The translations under genes and the position numbers were made by a program. From NCBI GenBank assembly GCA_037074615.1, contig CM073522.1, positions 30,874,962-30,938,961 of the forward strand: 64,000 bases of DNA. The letters are read 5' to 3'. This document shows, one piece after another, positions 32,258-45,579 of the stretch. Positions within the stretch are counted from its first letter, which is position 1. Each line of letters begins with the position of its first letter. Under the pieces are notes generated by a model. That model saw nothing but the letters and a program-made list of their open reading frames with translations, had not been told where the DNA came from and did not search any database. The stretch comes from Leucaena leucocephala. Lineage: Eukaryota > Streptophyta > Magnoliopsida > Fabales > Fabaceae.

Positions 32258-35199
32258 TTAAACAGAGGGGTTGCTCCTGAATGATCCAAGAGCCTTAGCT
32301 GCTCCTGCCCTTAAGATGAACTGGTGGTAGAATGCTGCAATGGCTGCCCCAATGAATGGTCCCACCCAGAAGAGCCACTGCACCAACACACAATTAACAA
32401 AAGGTTTAGATAAAGTTGTAATCTTTTTCTACTTTACTTGTATGAAATAAAGTTTTTTAAGGAAAAAAAATTCTAGGATATCACAAAATACTCACATGGT
32501 CATCCCAGGCTTTCTGTTGGTTGTAGATAACGGCAGCTCCAAGACTCCTTGCCGGGTTGATTCCGGTACCGGTGACTGGGATGGTGGCCAAGTGAACCAT
32601 GAACACAGCAAACCCAATGGGAAGTGGAGCCAAAACCTTAAAGCACACAACAAAGATTAATAAGTGACTAAATAACTAATTTATAGATATCAAAATAATT
32701 AATTAAATTAGTTATTTATAATAAACGTGTTAATTTTTTTAAATTACCCTATTTAATCACTACCTCAATTGATAAAAGCCCACTTTAAAAATTTTATATT
32801 TAAAATTAAAATAATCCATTAATTAGCTTTTATATTTATAAGAGAAGGAAGGAAGGAAGTGTTAGTTAAACAACCGCCAGCCAATAGTAGTTAAAAGACT
32901 AAAGTGAAAAACAATGAACAAGTGGGAGGGGTTCACAAGCAAAGTGTGGGGCATGGATACATGTGAGGCCCATGATTCAAACTTCTTTTATTATTATTAT
33001 TATTTAAAAGAATCTGAGAAAGTAATTGAAGGTGAATACAGAACACCAAGCTGATATTGACAAAAAAGAAGTTGATACTGCAAGGTTTAGAGAAAATGAC
33101 AGAAGCTATATATTACGGACAGAATTATGACCACTTTACTTTTGGAGGACCTCAAAAACTTCACAACTTTGCTTTCAAGGTATAAAGGAAAAAAGTATGA
33201 AAGACGATAATTAAAGTAGAATCCATTATTCCCCATAACATGAAAAGACATTAGATAATCTTCTTTATTCATGTGCCAGCCATGATAACATCCAAAAACC
33301 ACCACAAGTTCACATAAGCCTATGGCCCCATGTTTATCAAGCGCATGGTGCTATTTACTATCATGCTCCTCATAATTTGTGTAGGAAAGTGATAGCAGAA
33401 ACATCCCCAAGTGAATCCAATACTCATCCACAAAAGAGATTAACCAAGACCATAAAAATATAGGGGAATTACAATAAGTTCCTGAACAGGGACTGAATTA
33501 TCAAAATTTCAATTAACTAACAATGATAAGTTATAATATAAAAATTGATAATAAGTTTATGCTACGAGTCCCTTCTTTTGGACTACCCGTAGTAATTCCC
33601 CAAAAATATATGATCACTCATTTCATTTGACAGTTTGGAAAACTCATTATTAAAGAAATTGAACTAGATAGTGAAAGTGATACTATTTTCAGATTTCAAC
33701 AAGGACTTTCAGCTATAATGATATTCTACCAATTTATGACTTTTATAAAGAACATAAACTGTTTTCTCTTTTCTGTATCTGTTTCTACTAGATTCCACTA
33801 ATCTGCAGTAACTAGAAGCGGATCAATGTTTACCCCAGATATTAAAGACTATATAAAGACAGAGACTTTAGAGCTTTCTAGATACCAGAATCCACAATCA
33901 AATTGAAGTTGTAAATTCCCAAAAGTTACTTCTGTGGTTAAAAATATTTATCATCCAACTTAGCATATATTCTTTCTTCCCTTTAACCAATGTTTCAGCA
34001 CGCCTTTTCAGGCAGCCCTAGCTTTTGTTCTACAATACAAAGTTCAAACAGTAATTCTTCAAATCAATTAAAAAATTCACACAAGCACAAAAAAGAACTG
34101 ATCCCTGTAATAACAGTATCAGATTAAAATACTAAGTAGAAATATACTTACAGGCACATGCGAGTCTCTAGCGTTCCTCTTGGGATCAGTAGCAGAGAAC
34201 ACAGTGTATACCAAAACAAAGGTTCCGATGATCTCAGCACCTAAACCGGTGCCGGTGCTGTAGCCATCGCTCAGAGTATTGGCCCCACCACCGTACTTGG
34301 CGTAGTAAGCCTTTTGGAAGGCCTTCACTAATCCAACTCCACAGATAGCTCCCAAGCACTGAGCCACCATGTACAAGATGGCTCTGATCAGTGACACCTT
34401 GCGAGCCAAGAACAGCCCAAATGTCACTGCTGGGTTAATGTGACCTCCTGCATTCATTGTCAGAACTTGAATAAACTCACAAGTTACAAAAATGGTAATT
34501 AAGCCTAGTTCTAGGTTTAGAGGGTGTTTTCTTATGATTCAGAAACAGAGGATCTTCCTTTTGGAGCTCAAGAATTTGGAAGTACAAGTTTTAAACAAAA
34601 AAAACAGACCTTTGAGGATTATCACAAAACATTTTAAGAGAAAGATGAGATCTCAGTAAGGTATATTGGATGAATACAACCGGAGTTTTCAGAACTGAAA
34701 ATTTTTCTACCTTGAGCTCAAAGGGAACTATAAAACATGGTATAAACAGAGAAATCTCTGTTTTTGGGGCCCAGAAATTGAAAGTATAGGTGAAGTTAAG
34801 AAAACCAAGCTAAGTTTGAAGAGAAATCAAAAACAGTAAACTTAAGAAGAAAAAGTAAGTTGAGAATAAGCCATATACACTTCAAAACCCACCTGAGATT
34901 CCGGCGGTGCAGTAAACAAGAATGAAGATCATGCCACCGAAGGCCCAGGCAATGCCGAGAATGCCGACGCCACCACAGATATCGCCGTTGGCTTGGGTAT
35001 CGGACTGGTGCTTGTAGCCAATCACAGTAAGGACGGTAATGTAAAGGAAAAGCATGGTGGCTATGAACTCAGCAATCAAAGCCCTGTAAAAAGACCACTT
35101 GCCAAGCTCCTCTGCGTCAACGAGCGGCGCTGGAGGTGGGTCATGGTAATCCTTGGCGGAGTACGACCCACGCTCTGCAACCTCAACGTCCTTAGCCAT
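32258..35199 (-). CDS. PIP2: Plasma-membrane aquaporin, PIP2 subgroup
   Basis: Four exons: 35199-34893, 34447-34152, 32636-32496, 32377-32258; 287 residues, exactly the PIP2 size, with the standard PIP three-intron layout. Both NPA boxes are present (107-109 and 228-230). The aromatic/Arg filter is Phe87, His216, Thr225 and Arg231, the water-selective PIP arrangement. Gating residues known from spinach and Arabidopsis PIP2 are all found at matching positions: Asp28 and Glu31 (divalent-ion site), Ser121 in loop B, His199 in loop D (cytosolic acid closure), and Ser280/Ser283 in the tail LGSFRSNPSV (phosphorylation, trafficking). The N-terminus MAKDVEV and DPPPAPLVD are PIP2-like; PIP1 members have a longer N-terminus. 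Diacidic Asp4-Val5-Glu6 matches the known ER-export signal. The role is water (possibly H2O2) flow across the plasma membrane. Intron 2 (1.5 kb) carries a short MITE. Confidence 0.95.
33463..33601 (+). mobile_element. Short MITE (139 bp) in aquaporin intron 2
   Basis: Inverted ends GGGGAATTAC and GTAGTAATTCCCC, flanked by a perfect 9-bp direct repeat AAAAATATA (33454-33462 and 33602-33610). The interior matches the permease-intron copy at 15077-15244 in opposite orientation. Confidence 0.7.
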
Positions 35200-35360
35200 A
35201 ATAACAGATGAAAAATCGAAACCCCAGCAGGAATCAGGAAGAAAGAGAGGAAATTTGCGAGAGAAGGAGATAGAAAGCTAGAGACTTTGAGAGAGAACGT
35301 AGACGAGTTGCAGAAATGGGAGAGGATGGAGGGGTATATATGGAGGGACTTGAGGGTTGT
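35200..35360 (-). promoter_or_regulatory. Core promoter and leader of the PIP2 aquaporin
   Basis: Read on the minus strand, a TATA box (CCATATATACCCC) lies at about 35333-35342, some 135-140 bp upstream of the ATG. The leader between is GA/CT-rich (repeated 'ctctc'). Confidence 0.6.
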
Positions 35361-37805
35361 GTCTGTCTTTGAGTTACTGTGTAAGGAGGAGGAGAGAAAA
35401 TCAGAAAATTATTTGAAATTTAGTGGAAAATGGAAGTGATGAACCAATGGGGTTGGTTTCACTTTCACAATCACCGACCTCCACTTTCACCCTAGACTTT
35501 ATTACCACCTCCTTCCAATCTCTTCTGTCTTCTCTTCATCTTCTTCTGTTTTCACTAAAATTACACGTTGAAGCCCATATTTTCAGCAAAACTTTATTCT
35601 TTCCCTCTCTTTAAAATATATTATTGAATAATTTATAAGAAAAAAATTCCCTATTGTAAAATTTCTTATATAAAATTATTTAAAATTTATTTAAAAACTC
35701 AAGTTCAACATAATTTTAATAAGTATAACTATTCTTTAATCATATGTAACTTATATCTAACTATGTACAAAATAAAATATATTTACATATGCTTAAAGCA
35801 TAATTACACTTACACCTATTTAAGCTGAGTTGAATGCTTAAAGACTTGAGTTTTTAAGTATATTTGAATAATAAATTTTACTATAAATTTTTTTAGCAAT
35901 TTGTTCTAATTTATGTTGCAGCAAAATCTTACAGTATTTACCTAAAATATTCTTATTTCTAATACTCTACATAATCACTTTTATTATTTAAATTTTAAAA
36001 TCACATATTTTTTTATTTAATCAGAGATATAATCTATTTCAAAATTTAGACGTAAAATATTTTTATATTTTTTAACAAGTTGTTACTTAGGATTTAAAAT
36101 TATATTTTTAGATGAAACCACTTATAACTTCAATTAATAATTTATTATTAAATCACATATATTTTTAAGTGAAGGTAGTAGCAACTTTGTAACATGTCTC
36201 AACAAATTTAATCAAAATGATTTTGTTGTGCATTGCATAAGATTGATAAATAAATTATACCATTAATAACCTTTTGCCAAATTCTACTTATGATTTAATA
36301 ATGTTACATGAATAGATGAAGTATTGATATATTGATTTTAATATATTAGAATACTTCAAAATTTCAAGATTTTGAACTTAATTTTTTAAAAATGTGGGCC
36401 TTCTGATGAAATTTTATTATATGTAATTATTTCTCCTCGTGTCAAAATTAACTCTAACATTACCGTTAGATAGTTGGTAAGAAAAATATAATAAATAAAA
36501 AAGTTAGAGTTAGATAGGCTAAACTCCATTCCCTTCTTCAAACTTCTACGACTTTTGAGAATTGTTTTAATTTGCAAGAATCCAATTTTCAATTAATGCA
36601 ATTGGAATATTTCTTACTTGCTCCATACACCAAATTAATTAGAATATTGACACAACTTTTTTTATTCAAAGTATAATATTATTCACTCTTTAAAAAGAAT
36701 ACCATATCATATTATCATATATAAAAATCTTCCATTTATTTCTTTCTTTCTCTAATTTTTTTAAATAATAATACTTTGCTGAAAAATGAAAAATATTGAA
36801 ATAGTATAATTAACATGTACAGTTGTTGATATTAAGTAAAATATATAGGTAACAATAAAATTGTCGCTTTTGCTTCTCAACGTGTTTAAAGGGAAAGGAA
36901 TTGAAGGGCTTGGATCAAAAGAAAATGGACACCTCATCATTTAATTTTTGACATGATTTTACCGTCACTTTGACTTTGACTTCTCAGCTAATTAACCACA
37001 ATTTACACGCCATATAATTTCCACACACGTGTTAGATAAAAAGTTGGAAAAAACCCACCGTTCAAAATTTTATTAGTAAAAAAGATTTCATAATTTTATT
37101 AGGTCCTTATGAGTAACAATTTTTAATTGGGGATTTTTCTTAATTTTCCTAAGACAAATACTCACGCTTGATCTAATGTATTTCCTCTCATTTTTAATAT
37201 AAATATTAGTTACAGAATTAGATTATCCTAAATGTATCATATTTTTTTAAATTAATTTATCTAATTTATAAAGTGATGTATAATATAATATTATAAAAGA
37301 TATTTTAAAAATATTATATCACATTAATTTAAATTAATTTATTTTATTTTTTTAATTTATTTAAATTAATTAAGTAACTTTCGTATTAAGTAACGTGAGG
37401 GAAAAAGATTTAAGAAGAAAGAAAAGTGAAGACATGTTAAGCATATATTAAAAGATACGAAATGTTTCTCAGATTTACGAATATTTTTTTGTCGTGAGAT
37501 AAGGTTGATGATGGTGATTGATGATATATGACAGTTACATTCAAAATCAAATCTGCAGTATTCATGGACTCTACTTCAAACTATTATTCGTTTCATGGGT
37601 AATAACGTATCCCAAGTTTTTTTTTTAATTTAGTTTACTTAGTCTTAAATCAGAAAGTCACTCTTAATTAAAAAAATTAATTTATAGCAATCATATCACT
37701 TTAATTAGCATGCGAGCTGTATATTCCTTTAAGCATGAATTAACATGCTACCGCGTCCAATTAAGTTCAATGGACTAAAAAATCATTGAAGATTACAAAG
37801 ACACA
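35361..37805. other. AT-rich DNA upstream of the aquaporin
   Basis: The first few hundred bases probably act as PIP2 promoter. Beyond this I see no gene, only AT-rich sequence and an isolated G-box (CACGTG at about 37025-37030) in a small TTGACT/GACTTTGACT-containing patch. Confidence 0.5.
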
Positions 37806-38080
37806 TTTTTTTTTTTATAAAAATTTTTAAAAAGGAGTTGGGCTCACCTATAATTTAAGAATATGATTAAGTCTCATTTCTTCCTAAGTGATACCAATAT
37901 CAAATAGGACGAGTCGTCTATTACTCTCAGGTGTAAACTTAGGCACCCAAGAGCTATAATGTCTCATAAGGGCCGCGACTAGCACTACAAGAAAATAGTA
38001 TTTCTCAGGGATCACATACGCTCTAAATAGTCACATATATTATCTTTTCACTAGTTAAACCTACGAACGATAGGTACAAA
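37806..38080 (-). mobile_element. Unit X copy (no SINE head)
   Basis: Read on the minus strand: 'gtgactatttagagcgtatg', 'tcgcggcccttatgagacat', 'tagctcttgggtgcctaag', 'acgactcgtcctatttgata', 'gtgagcccaactccttttta', then an A-rich tail. It includes the upstream block 'actagtgaaaagataatata' shared with the 23741 copy, so the natural 5' part of unit X extends beyond the point where the SINE is joined in the composites. Confidence 0.65.
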
Positions 38081-38482
38081 AATATATTTAACAAACCTAC
38101 ACTTATCAAGATGTAAAAACTACAAGTCTAAACAGTAAAAGAATGATTTTTATTTTTTAAATTAAAAGAACATGCATTAATATATTAATTGCTTCATATT
38201 ATAAATATGATTAAACTTGTGACCTCTTATTTATAAAAAAAATATATATATTACTATAATATAAGGTCATAAGTAACTATTAATACACTGTCAAAATTAT
38301 TAATTAAATAATATTAAATAAAAATATAAACTCAAACTTAGTAAGACTGATTAACGAATTACACTTAAAATATTTTATTATTTAAATCATGATAACTAAA
38401 TATTAGTATATACTGAATATTTCAAATATAAAAAGTTTAAACATGCAAATGGATAAATATTATCGTTGCAGACGAAGATGAT
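38081..38482. other. AT-rich spacer
   Basis: Nothing recognised. Confidence 0.5.
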
Positions 38483-38977
38483 GGGCCTGGTTGGTAAGTA
38501 TTTAAACCATGGTTTTAAAAGGGCTTTTAGCCTAAATTTTGGTTTAGGAAAATTTTAAAACAAATAGCCATATTTGTTCATAAGTGCTTTTGGATAAAAC
38601 CATGGTTTAAAATCATAGTTTTGAATAAGCTATTAAAATCAGCTTTTTCAACAGTAAAAGAGCTTATGGACTATCCAATTACTATCTCACCCCTATTTTT
38701 TCTTACACTTTCTCTCCTCTCTCTTACTTTTTCTTACACCCTCTCTCCTCTCTCTTCTCTTGTCTCTACCTTTCTCCTCTCTCTTACTTTTAATCAAATC
38801 ATACCTTTTTTGGTAATTTATCAATATAAAAAGTCATTCTAAAAATAACTATTTAAAAATTTATTTATTCAAAACCATTTTTTTTTCATAAACTCTTCTC
38901 TAAAAGCCTTTTTCTATAAGCTGTCTATAAATCTTTTTTTTATAAACCCTTTTTTAAAATTCAATCCAAATAGGCCC
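38483..38977 (+). mobile_element. Tourist-like MITE copy F (495 bp)
   Basis: Ends GGGCCTGGTTGG and CCAAATAGGCCC, flanked by GAT on both sides (38480-38482 and 38978-38980). Same block order as copy E. Confidence 0.85.
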
Positions 38978-39419
38978 GATAATAAATGAACCTTGGCCTC
39001 GAAACTCGAGAATCTGATCTGTGTGTGTGTGTGTCTATATATATATAATGCTTCTGGATTACGTACATGGGTTCTTGTACTTTGCCCGATCAAAATCAGG
39101 GGGTGCCATGCTGCATTCAAATTTTGCCTTGGAATTCTCATTTAGATGACCAAAACATGAAGATGAGAAATTAAAAGTTATGACGAGTGGTGGCTCTTTT
39201 TAATGCTAAGTAATTGTAGCGTTACGAGGGTCATTTATTGGTTTCCTAGATTAGACCTGGGTCTTTCCAATTATTAGAACTAGACATTGACGTAATATAA
39301 TTATTAACATATGATGCCCTTATTATTTAACATTTTAAATTAATTATATATTTTCAGGATTGATATAATCCATAATTTATTGGTCCTTATTATCCCTTTT
39401 TTTTTTTATGGGTCAAAAA

Positions 39420-39760
39420 AGTCTTTGTGGGTTCATCCCCTGAATACAAACGTGTGGCACGCGGCTAATCCAATTTCGCTTCCTTCTGGCGCCGTACATA
39501 CGTGTCTTCATGTGATTGGTGGATGAGGATAGCCAAATCGCTAGTGAGAAGCGGACCCATTAGATTATCAACACGTGGGGAGTTCTCAGCCACAACACGT
39601 GTTTCGACGCTTTTGTTTTGGGGAAGCATGGAAAAGTTGTGGCCTGAGAGGACTTGGCGGTCCGTCTTGTGGGTCCCGTTGCCGTGTGGAATCCGCCGCT
39701 GCACAGTCACGCTTATCCCATTGCTCCTAACGGTCCAAAACGATGATATGGCCTCTCAAA
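39420..39760. promoter_or_regulatory. GC-richer patch with G-boxes
   Basis: In the middle of AT-rich DNA this 340-bp patch contains CACGTGG (39572-39578), CACGTGT (39596-39602) and further ACGTG words near 39450 and 39498. G-box/ABRE motifs bind bZIP and bHLH factors in abscisic-acid and light responses. The frames crossing it (plus 39502-39867, minus 39465-39710) show no family similarity. It may be a promoter of an unannotated or lost gene. Confidence 0.4.
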
Positions 39761-40664
39761 AAGGAAACATTAATTATTATAATATTATCATCATCATTTT
39801 TTTATTAGTAAACTGTTTTGGTGCTGCCATTCATATTTTATCCAATAAAAACAATTGGAACATATAACAAATATTTTAATAGATAGAATATACAAAAAGG
39901 GGAAGCTTATTATATTTTATTTGATTTGAATTAGAGAAATTACTAACAATCCCCTCATTACAAAAATTCATTGCACAAATGCATTTAAAATTTGTTTAGG
40001 GATATGTATAAGCAATATATGCATGGCTATTTACTCTTTTTTAGTTATATATAATATATTTTTAATTATATATAAAATATAAAAATATTTATATGTTGCT
40101 AAAAATATGTTGTTTATGATTGAAACAGAATTACACCTATTAAAGATAAGTTGTACTTATTTAAAGATATAAATTTTTAGGTATATTTGAGCAATTAATT
40201 TTGTAATAAGAAATTTTTTAGCATTTTCCTCTAATTTTATTAGTAAAAATATAATGCATGATTGGGTGTCTTTTTGTGCGATACTTACAAAATATAATAA
40301 GTTAAATAATTCTCCTATAATAATACAAAACTAAATTATTATATTAAATATATTTATGTTATTTCTTATTCATATTTTTTTATTTTAAAAAAATCTAATA
40401 ATTATTGGAAGGTTGAATTAGATGGATGAGTAGTACCGACTAAGCAAGGTTTGTTGTTTTGCAAATTATGGACAAAAAGTCGACTTCTTTAGAGAAGAAT
40501 TGAAAAAAAAGGAAGAAAATAACGGCCATTAAGATGATCATCACGAACTTCTTTTGTTGTGGGTGGATGCTATAATGAAATATTCTTATGATTACATCTG
40601 CAAAGATAACTACTGCCATCAAATTTATCATCACACAAACACTTATTCAAAATACACATGCATG
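39761..40664. other. AT-rich spacer
   Basis: No gene, repeat family or motif cluster recognised. Confidence 0.5.
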
Positions 40665-40822
40665 TAAAAAATATCGTTTAAACGAGGTCTCGAGTTCGAG
40701 TCTTAGCGAATGAAAAAAATTCTCGTTGGGAGACTCACCTACCATAGACAGGTACGCGACGCGGGTCGGATCCGGATGTAGTCGGGGCAAAGCTCCGACA
40801 AACCGGGTGGACAACAAAAAAT
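40665..40822 (+). mobile_element. tRNA-derived SINE (copy 2), 5'-truncated, with target duplication
   Basis: Begins just before the B-box (GAGTTCGAGTCTT), so the A-box part is missing. The body 'gactcacctaccatagacag', 'gtcggatccggatgtagtcg' and the end CAACAAAAAAT match copy 1. A perfect 16-bp direct repeat AAAATACACATGCATG borders it (40649-40664 and 40823-40838). The perfect duplication indicates a fairly young insertion. No unit X follows. Confidence 0.85.
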
Positions 40823-42772
40823 AAAATACACATGCATGCGCCAATATCTTATTTTAATCATATAAATTATTTTACAAAATAAAGAATTCAGATACTTTCT
40901 TTTTTGACCCCAAAAAATAAAAATACCTAGGTCCCCCTGTCTTTACAAGGTACGTAGTTATTGTAATTCGTATATAGTTACTTGGGATTGCATTAGATGA
41001 TTTTTTTCAAGAAAAACATGAATTATACAATTTATAACTTATGAATTTATTGTGGTTTGTTATAAATATTATACTCTTCATATCCTTAATATAAAAGCTA
41101 ATTATTTTTTTTAAATTAATAAAATCAAATAAATTAATTAATTATAACTAATATAAGAGTTAGTTGACTAATTTATATATAATATGAATTTGTGTTGAGT
41201 GGTTAGATTTAGTTATAATTAACTGATTTATTTATTTTCTTTAATCTTATAAAAAAAGTAATTAATTTTTATGTTAAAAAATACGATTGCTAAGTGAATC
41301 CGACATTCATATACCTTTGTTTTTTTTTTGGCTAGTGATGAGATTTCTTCATTTCTTCCTATATAAGGGCTCGCCTTTGATTTCATATATTGACATAGAT
41401 ATTAATGAAAGTAATGTTAATTGTTGAACTAATATTTAGGAAAAAATATATATTATTTTAATTGGAAGGCAATCCAATCATTATTCAATTTTTTTTATTT
41501 AATTGAAGGTATCCTTAAACTATTTTAAGCATAAAATTAATCCCTTTTAATATCACTTAGAGTGTAAGTAATTTTTATCTTTTTTAATAAGTGTATTTTT
41601 CTGTATTAAGACATGTATTCTCTTTATTAAAGAGCATAACCGTTTATCATCTCAACCAATAATTTGATAGTAATTATTCTTTAAATTTATATGAGCATGG
41701 ATGAATTATAATAATGTGTGAAAATTGAATAACTGTGATAGAGGCATATAGAAGAAATTGGGTGGGACTTGGGTGTAAGAATAGAAAATATTAATGGGCG
41801 AAATTTTAAATGAAAAATTGGATAATGGACAAGAATGCAATATAAAAACACTAAAAGAACAGAGTAAGTGTTAGAGGGTTTAGGGTACCAAACAAAAAAG
41901 AGTAATAGGTAGCCGTTAGATAAACAGGGATGAGACTAGAGGGCCTGCATTGTGGGCGATGTGGGGCTAAGGGCGGTGTTGACAACTGTACAAACACCAA
42001 CAATCACGTGATAATCTCTTACTCGTTGTCTTCTCAAATCTTCCCCCTGTGAATTTCTCAGAAACTTCATGAATCTCCACGAAACGCTCCTTTTCTTACG
42101 CCTTTTTGTTAACCTAGCTATACCTAGCGCATAATTTTGGGAATTAGATTAGTACATAGTTTGCTGGCCGAAAATTGGGTTGTTTGCCTTTCTTTGAAAA
42201 CAAGGTAAAATAATACGAGAATAAAGAGAAATATTAAAAAACAATATTTTTTAACAGTGATTTTTAAAATATCATTGTTAAAAATTTGTCTTTTTATGAC
42301 TTTTTTTAATATAAACGCCATGAAAAATTACCCTGCCATTACTATTATGTTTTAGGTGGATTTTTCACGGCATTTTTTTAATAAAGATCGTATTTAAAAG
42401 TCTTACTTTTGACTACAACAAGATTTATTGTGCTCATGAAATTGCCGTTAATATTTTTTAATAATATAAAAAGTCCTAAAATAATAAATGTGCAATATAT
42501 AACGACAGTATCTGATGCAAAATACGACAATAGTGGTATATTACTCATTTATTTTAAATTAGTTTAATAATAAAATTGCTCATGTGATACCGGATAGAAA
42601 TTCTCCTAAAAGAATGAAAACCGGGGGTCATGGTCAGTCTCCCTCTCTGTGCCCTTATATATAATAATGGTCACGAGCTAGTAATTTCCACAAGACACGT
42701 GAAGCTAGGTTGCTAAAGGTTTTAACTTTAATAATCAATTGAACGGGGTAGTAACTAATTAAGAGCCTGTTT
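40823..42772. other. AT-rich intergenic DNA
   Basis: No gene recognised. The patch 41930-42080 is GC-richer and includes TGACAACTGT and CACGTG (42005-42010). The stretch 42230-42520 has 'taacagtgattttt', 'ttttcacggcattttt' words resembling CACTA subterminal repeats, without definable ends. Confidence 0.45.
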
Positions 42773-43285
42773 GTGTTTGTATGGACTCTAAACTTTAGTT
42801 TTATAAGCTCTTTTTGACAAAATTTTGGTTTAAAAAAATTTTAAAACAAACAGTCATATTTGTCCATAAGTACTTTTGGGCAAAATTATGGTTTTGAATA
42901 AGCTATTAAAACTAACTTTTGAAATAGTAAAAGAGCTTATGAACTATCCAATTACTATCTTACCCCTACTTTTCTTACACTATCTCTCCTCTCTCATCTC
43001 TACCACTCTCCTCTCTCCTATTTCTTTTCTACCATCTCTACTCTCTCATTTACCCTCTCTCCTCTCTCTTATATTTTCTCTACCTCTCTCTTACTTTTAA
43101 TCAAATCATACCCTTTTTGGTAATTTACTAATATAAAAAGTTATTCTAAAAATAACTATCCAAACACTTATTTATTCAAAATTATTTTTTCCCCCATAAA
43201 CTCTTATGTAAAAACACTTTTCCATAAGCTGTACATAAGCCCTTCTTTTCATAAATCCTTTTTAAAAATCCTATCAAACAGGCAA
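42773..43285 (+). mobile_element. Tourist-like MITE copy G (513 bp)
   Basis: Ends GAGCCTGTTTG and CAAACAGGCAA, flanked by TAA on both sides (42770-42772 and 43286-43288). Same block order as copy E, including the CT-rich middle. Confidence 0.8.
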
Positions 43286-45132
43286 TAAATTGATGTTTTT
43301 TGCTTAAGAAATTGTGTGTGTGTGTGTGTGGAAGGGTCCTTCGTGAAGTTTCTGGAATGATAGGGAATTAATGCCCTTGTACATATAATTACGTAAAACA
43401 TGAGACATCATGATTCTCTTCTTGACATATATATATATATATACTTTTGCTAAATAACTTTATATATATCTGAAACAAAGAATATATAACAGCAAAAAAT
43501 GTGTTTTATTCAATGCACAACCTCGTTATTCCAAGACAACGATGTGCCAACAACAAATATATATATTTATATATATATATATATATAACTTCCTTGTTTG
43601 TTTGTTTTGAAGGTTTTGGAATCCTCTTGCTTCTTCTGTCCTTGTTCTGATCATCATCAACCCATTAATTCATACTCCTACTGTTAAAATTGTTGGAAGA
43701 AATCTCTCTCTCTCTCTCTGGTTCTTTCCAAGTTGTGATTATTAATATATAATTTGATGCTTTGTTTCTTGCCTTTTCTTTTGTCATTATTTTGGGGGTG
43801 CTTTAATTTATTTATTCTGTTTCGTGAGGTCCATGGAACATTTGTAAAACTGCAGAAAACCCCCCCATATATGATACTATCAAACTATTGCTCGTATATA
43901 TTCTTATTTTTTTAAAAAAAATTATTTATACGATCAATATTCAAAAGTAATGAGGTCACAACTCATTTAATTTTTATATAGATTGATAATATACGACGCA
44001 TTCCAAACTCAGTACAACTCACGAGAAAATAGAAAATAGATCTAATTTTTGGTAGCCCGACTTCTCTATAAAAGCTAGTGTCTATCTATATATCTTATAT
44101 TTAAATCTATATTAATTAGAAACTAAATAAAAAAAATGTTACTTTTTCCCTCTGTAGAGAAATGAAACAGGCACATACACCTGTAGATTTGCAGAGGTTA
44201 TGCTACGTACGTAGTACTTGTTTCATGAGAAATGTATATAAAGAGTAGCTACTAAAAATGGAAAGAAAGCCTGTGATTGGTGGGTTAGGTAGAAAAATTT
44301 AATAAAAAGGGACATTTATTTTTATTTGAAGTTAGGAAGAAATAATGATCTCTGCACTTCTTGGCCAGCTCAATCCACTCACCTATTTTTTGGCCAACAA
44401 TATATCAATCAACGCCACACAAACAAATATTCTTTCTGTTTCATGTTTTTTGTCAAAAAAAAAAAAATTGTTTATATGGAACTCAAGAAAATCAATGAAT
44501 AATAATATTATATTTTTTTGTAAAATCATCAATCTACAACTTACTCTCTTAAAATGTGCTTAGTCTTCTTTAAATAATAAGTACTACTAATTCTAATTCA
44601 ATACATTATTAGAATACAAAATTGGCAACTATTATGAAACATAAAAAAAAACATTTATGTGACAAATAGTATGAGACAGACAGCGTAACTTGATAATATT
44701 GAATTAAGTTTCACTATTACAAAATATCGTATTTGGTGTCTGTTAAAAATGTATCTTTACGACTACATATGGGGTATATATAGTAGAAATAGCAGCAACA
44801 AAACATTTTAATTTTCACATCTGTTGTAAAAGAACACACGCGTAATTTATCAAATACACCACTTGACAAATGTATTAAATTACTCTTTTAATTTTTAATA
44901 TAGAATTTAATTAGATAGTTAATCTTAGTCCTGAATATAATATATATTTTTTATATTTATCAATTTTTTTAATTTATTATTATTTATACTTTCTCAATAA
45001 TAATCAGGTAAGTAAGAGAGGGAGGGAGTTAAAAAATATGATTAGGATATTTTTAAAAAAATATGATATATTAATTAATTTAATTACTTTTTTAATTTGA
45101 TTAAATTAATTAAATATATTTTATATTAAAAA
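43286..45132. other. AT-rich DNA with microsatellites
   Basis: (GT)n near 43312-43330, several (AT)n runs (about 43430-43443 and 43560-43588) and a (TC)n run at 43701-43720. The part 44340-44560 has a small plus-strand open frame without family similarity. No gene recognised. Confidence 0.5.
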
Positions 45133-45402
45133 TTAGATAGAAGGGGGTAGTTTTTTTTTGAAGTCGTGAATGTTACGTGCAGAATAAAATCCCATTTCAT
45201 GAGAAACATGAATCGTATTCATTTGAAGGAGAAGTGAAGTAATCAAAAGAGAAATGGTCACGAGGCAAAGGATGAGGGAAATGCTTTTGTAATTTGTGGT
45301 GGAAGACAGTTGAGGCTTGACTGTAAAGGAGAGTGTAACAATAAAGAGAGGAGAGTGCAGAGCTTTGTGAAAAGTATCAATAATGGTGCCTTTGACCAAC
45401 AT
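45133..45402 (-). CDS. Possible small membrane or secreted protein (89 residues), unrecognised
   Basis: A minus-strand frame in a stretch that is less AT-rich than its surroundings. It has one hydrophobic segment (SLILCLVTISLLITSLLL, about residues 42-59) that could be a membrane anchor, followed by a short polar tail ending KKKLPPSI. Upstream (45600-45770) there is a patch with two GTCAAC W-box-type words and CACGTGG, which could be its promoter. I know no family with this sequence and there is no paralogue in the window, so chance is a serious alternative. Confidence 0.2.
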   Translation of the reverse strand: MLVKGTIIDTFHKALHSPLFIVTLSFTVKPQLSSTTNYKSISLILCLVTISLLITSLLLQMNTIHVSHEMGFYSARNIHDFKKKLPPSI

Positions 45403-45579
45403 AGAAGAGATTTTAATACCCGATATTTTAAATTTAAGTATATGTAAATCTAGAAAACATATTTAAAAGAATTATCTTTACTTGGGAAGATAATGGTGAC
45501 ATTGGATGTTTTGACTGATAATGATGGATGGATATGGGAAACTAAGAGGGTGGGCTGAAGAATCTGGAGCTGCCGACGA

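Noticed and set aside
39502..39867. 121-codon plus frame
   Set aside because: Crosses the G-box patch and then runs into AT-rich DNA; no domain or signal peptide, and composition rather than coding explains the lack of stops.
40647..40844. Minus-strand 65-codon frame
   Set aside because: Entirely made of SINE copy 2 and its target duplications.
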